Shown: positions 62,537 through 64,000 of the stretch, one piece after another
Numbering within the stretch: the stretch's first letter is position 1
How the letters are laid out: the number at the start of each line of letters is the position of its first letter
DNA from: Spirochaetae bacterium HGW-Spirochaetae-1
GTDB taxonomy: Bacteria > Spirochaetota > UBA4802 > UBA5550
Assembly: GCA_002839375.1 (NCBI GenBank)
Contig: PGXY01000006.1
Coordinates: forward strand, 1 to 64,000
Length of the DNA: 64,000 nucleotides
Direction of reading: 5' to 3'
Translations under genes and position numbers: made by a program
The notes under the pieces: model-generated
Told to the model about the DNA's origin: nothing
Seen by the model: the letters and a program-made list of their open reading frames with translations, nothing else
Database searches by the model: none

Positions 62537-64000
62537 ATGGGATCAGGAAAATTTAACCTAAATGATGCATTAAATACCTTTTTTATAGAAAGCAGGGAGA
62601 TGCTGGAAAATATGGAATCCTGCCTGCTGGAGCTGGAGAAGGATTCAACCGATGCCGAATCCATGAATGCCCTGTTTCGTTCGGTTCATACCATTAAAGG
62701 TTCTTCAGGCATGTTTGGTCTCGAGCCCATCGAACGATTTACGCATATAGTGGAAAATATTCTTGATGATGTGCGGACCGGTAAAATCTCCGTTGATTCC
62801 GATCTCATCGGTTTGCAGCTTGAATGCCATGATTTTATGGCGCAGCTCCTCGATCTTTTTGAGCAGAATAAGAAGGCCGTGCTTAGTGACGAGATGGTCC
62901 AGAAGAACGGGTATCTTGTTGAAAGACTGAACAGCTATCTCGGAGGCGGTAATACGGCTCCGGCAAAAGAAGAAAAAATTGAGTCCCAATTGGAAGTGAA
63001 CGGCGGGGAAGAAGATCAGGTTGTCAGTGAATACTGGCACGTATCTCTTCGTTTTCATAAAGACGTATTTAAAAACGGCCTGGATCCTCAATCATTCATC
63101 AATTATCTCAGCGAAATGGGTGAGATAAAAAACATTATAAGTGTTTATGATGAAATGCCCCATGCGGAAGAGATGAATCCCGAGGATTGTTACCTGGGTT
63201 TTGAAATCGTTTTTGATGGAAGTACCGATAAGGATACCCTCGAAAATGTTTTTGAATTTGTCATAGATGACTGCCAGCTGAGGATTATACCACCCAGAAG
63301 CAGCATCGCCGATTATGTCAATCTGATCGACGAGCTTCCCGAGACTCCCATGAAGATCGGCGATATGCTGAAAACCGTAGGGTCGCTGACGGAAATCGAG
63401 CTTGAAAAAGCACTGGAAATGCAGAAAGAAATGAGCGGCGGGGATGATGAAGCTGACCGGAACAGGTTCATCGGCGAAATCATGGTGAATGAAAAAATGA
63501 TCCAGAAGCCTGTTCTTGATAGGGCCTTGGAAAAGCAGAACGATATAAAACGCCTTGAAGAGAAAAAGAAAAAGTCAATCAGGATCGACGCTGACAAGCT
63601 GGATAAACTTATAAACCTCATAGGCGAGCTGGTGATTACCGGTGCCAATGTTCGGCAGCTCAGTGAACGCACGGGAGACATTGAATTGAATGAATCGGTA
63701 TCCTCCATGTCGCGGCTCATCGAAGACGTACGGGACAGCACCATGAACCTGCGCATGGTTCAGATTGGCGAGACCTTCAAACGTTATGAGAGGATTGTCC
63801 GGGATCTCAGCAGGGAACGCGGTAGAGAGATCGAGCTTGATGTAAACGGCGGTGAAACGGAACTGGATAAAACGCTCATTGAAAAAATATCCGATCCCCT
63901 AATGCATCTGATCAGGAATTCCATCGATCACGGTATCGATAATCCCGACGATCGTGTTTTACGGGGTAAACCGAGAAAAGGGACAGTTCAGCTCAATGCT
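62537..64000 (+). CDS. cheA: chemotaxis histidine kinase CheA (5' part, runs off the window)
   Basis: The first 488 codons of CheA; the frame is open to the edge. The HPt domain carries phospho-acceptor His51 in SVHTIKGSSG. Residues about 155-255 form a CheA linker domain (WHVSLRFHKDVFKNGLDPQSF). Residues about 273-335 hold two GspE-N/MshEN-like repeats: KIGDMLKTVGSLTEIELEKA and FIGEIMVNEKMIQKPVLDRA, each followed by L-x2-Q. The dimerisation domain starts at about 350 (IRIDADKLDKLINLIGELVI). The kinase N-box HLIRNSIDHG begins at residue 457. AAAGGAG precedes the ATG. The receptor-coupling CheW-like end lies beyond the window. Confidence 0.95.
   Translation, partial: MGSGKFNLNDALNTFFIESREMLENMESCLLELEKDSTDAESMNALFRSVHTIKGSSGMFGLEPIERFTHIVENILDDVRTGKISVDSDLIGLQLECHDFMAQLLDLFEQNKKAVLSDEMVQKNGYLVERLNSYLGGGNTAPAKEEKIESQLEVNGGEEDQVVSEYWHVSLRFHKDVFKNGLDPQSFINYLSEMGEIKNIISVYDEMPHAEEMNPEDCYLGFEIVFDGSTDKDTLENVFEFVIDDCQLRIIPPRSSIADYVNLIDELPETPMKIGDMLKTVGSLTEIELEKALEMQKEMSGGDDEADRNRFIGEIMVNEKMIQKPVLDRALEKQNDIKRLEEKKKKSIRIDADKLDKLINLIGELVITGANVRQLSERTGDIELNESVSSMSRLIEDVRDSTMNLRMVQIGETFKRYERIVRDLSRERGREIELDVNGGETELDKTLIEKISDPLMHLIRNSIDHGIDNPDDRVLRGKPRKGTVQLNA

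Noticed and set aside
1-64000. CRISPR arrays, rRNA and tRNA genes
   Set aside because: No regularly spaced repeat and no tRNA- or rRNA-like stretch was recognised by eye; a short tRNA could still be missed without a folding search.

Overview
The window reads as a chromosome segment of an anaerobic, diderm bacterium, most likely a member of the Spirochaetota. The best lineage clues are a flagellar filament outer-layer protein of the FlaA family (46.7 kb), a 7TMR-DISM chemoreceptor (24.3 kb) and a large chemotaxis cluster. The outer membrane is implied by LolA, the Mla system, a TonB-dependent receptor and several beta-barrel proteins. Anaerobic life is implied by a four-subunit 2-oxoacid:ferredoxin oxidoreductase and by a multiheme cytochrome c operon. 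The assignment is inferred from gene content; no rRNA or tRNA gene was seen.

Layout. 0-2.8 kb is a gene-poor accessory stretch with a small conserved gene, a truncated second copy of it, a RelE/PHD-type toxin-antitoxin pair and decayed repeats. 2.8-6.2 kb holds an alpha/beta-hydrolase lipoprotein, a response regulator with a Cys-rich tail and TrkH. 6.5-12.3 kb is a four-gene respiratory sulfur operon: an octaheme cytochrome of the tetrathionate reductase type, a heptaheme cytochrome fused to a cytochrome b, and two YeeE/YedE sulfur-transport proteins, the second with a rhodanese-like tail lacking the catalytic Cys. 12.8-18.1 kb is an envelope and housekeeping run (lolA, rodZ, rimO, pgsA, pgpA, a small membrane protein, HIT). 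18.2-30.0 kb has a flavin reductase, a GH32 lipoprotein, the VOR/KOR operon with an ACT protein, a chemoreceptor, an acyl-CoA dehydrogenase and a DUF71 ATPase.

30.2-42.6 kb is dominated by cobalamin uptake. A cobalamin riboswitch followed by an intrinsic terminator precedes exbB-exbD-tonB-btuB, and a btuF / btuC-btuD transporter lies 5 kb further on. Between the two are apgM, moaE and moaD. A REP-associated tyrosine transposase (RAYT) relative sits inside the btuF-btuC interval. Around it, from 38.7 to 46.3 kb, the exact 10-mer GGGTCAGAGC occurs 16 times on both strands. It lies in intergenic DNA, inside btuF, btuC and btuD, at the btuD start, and five times in one anti-sigma-like gene. No copy was noticed in the rest of the window. 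This is the most unusual signal here.

42.6-46.2 kb is a minus-strand ECF sigma / membrane anti-sigma-like / CsgG-domain barrel / beta-barrel operon. 46.7-52.6 kb has flaA, a PilZ-like protein, and an uncharacterised aromatic repeat protein leading into mlaE-mlaF-mlaD, with a TetR regulator opposite. 52.9-56.8 kb is carB-pyrR. 56.9-64 kb is chemotaxis: a coiled-coil protein, a dCache chemoreceptor, then cheW-cheW-cheY-STAS-cheA. CheA runs off the end of the window and carries a tandem GspE-N/MshEN-like insert.
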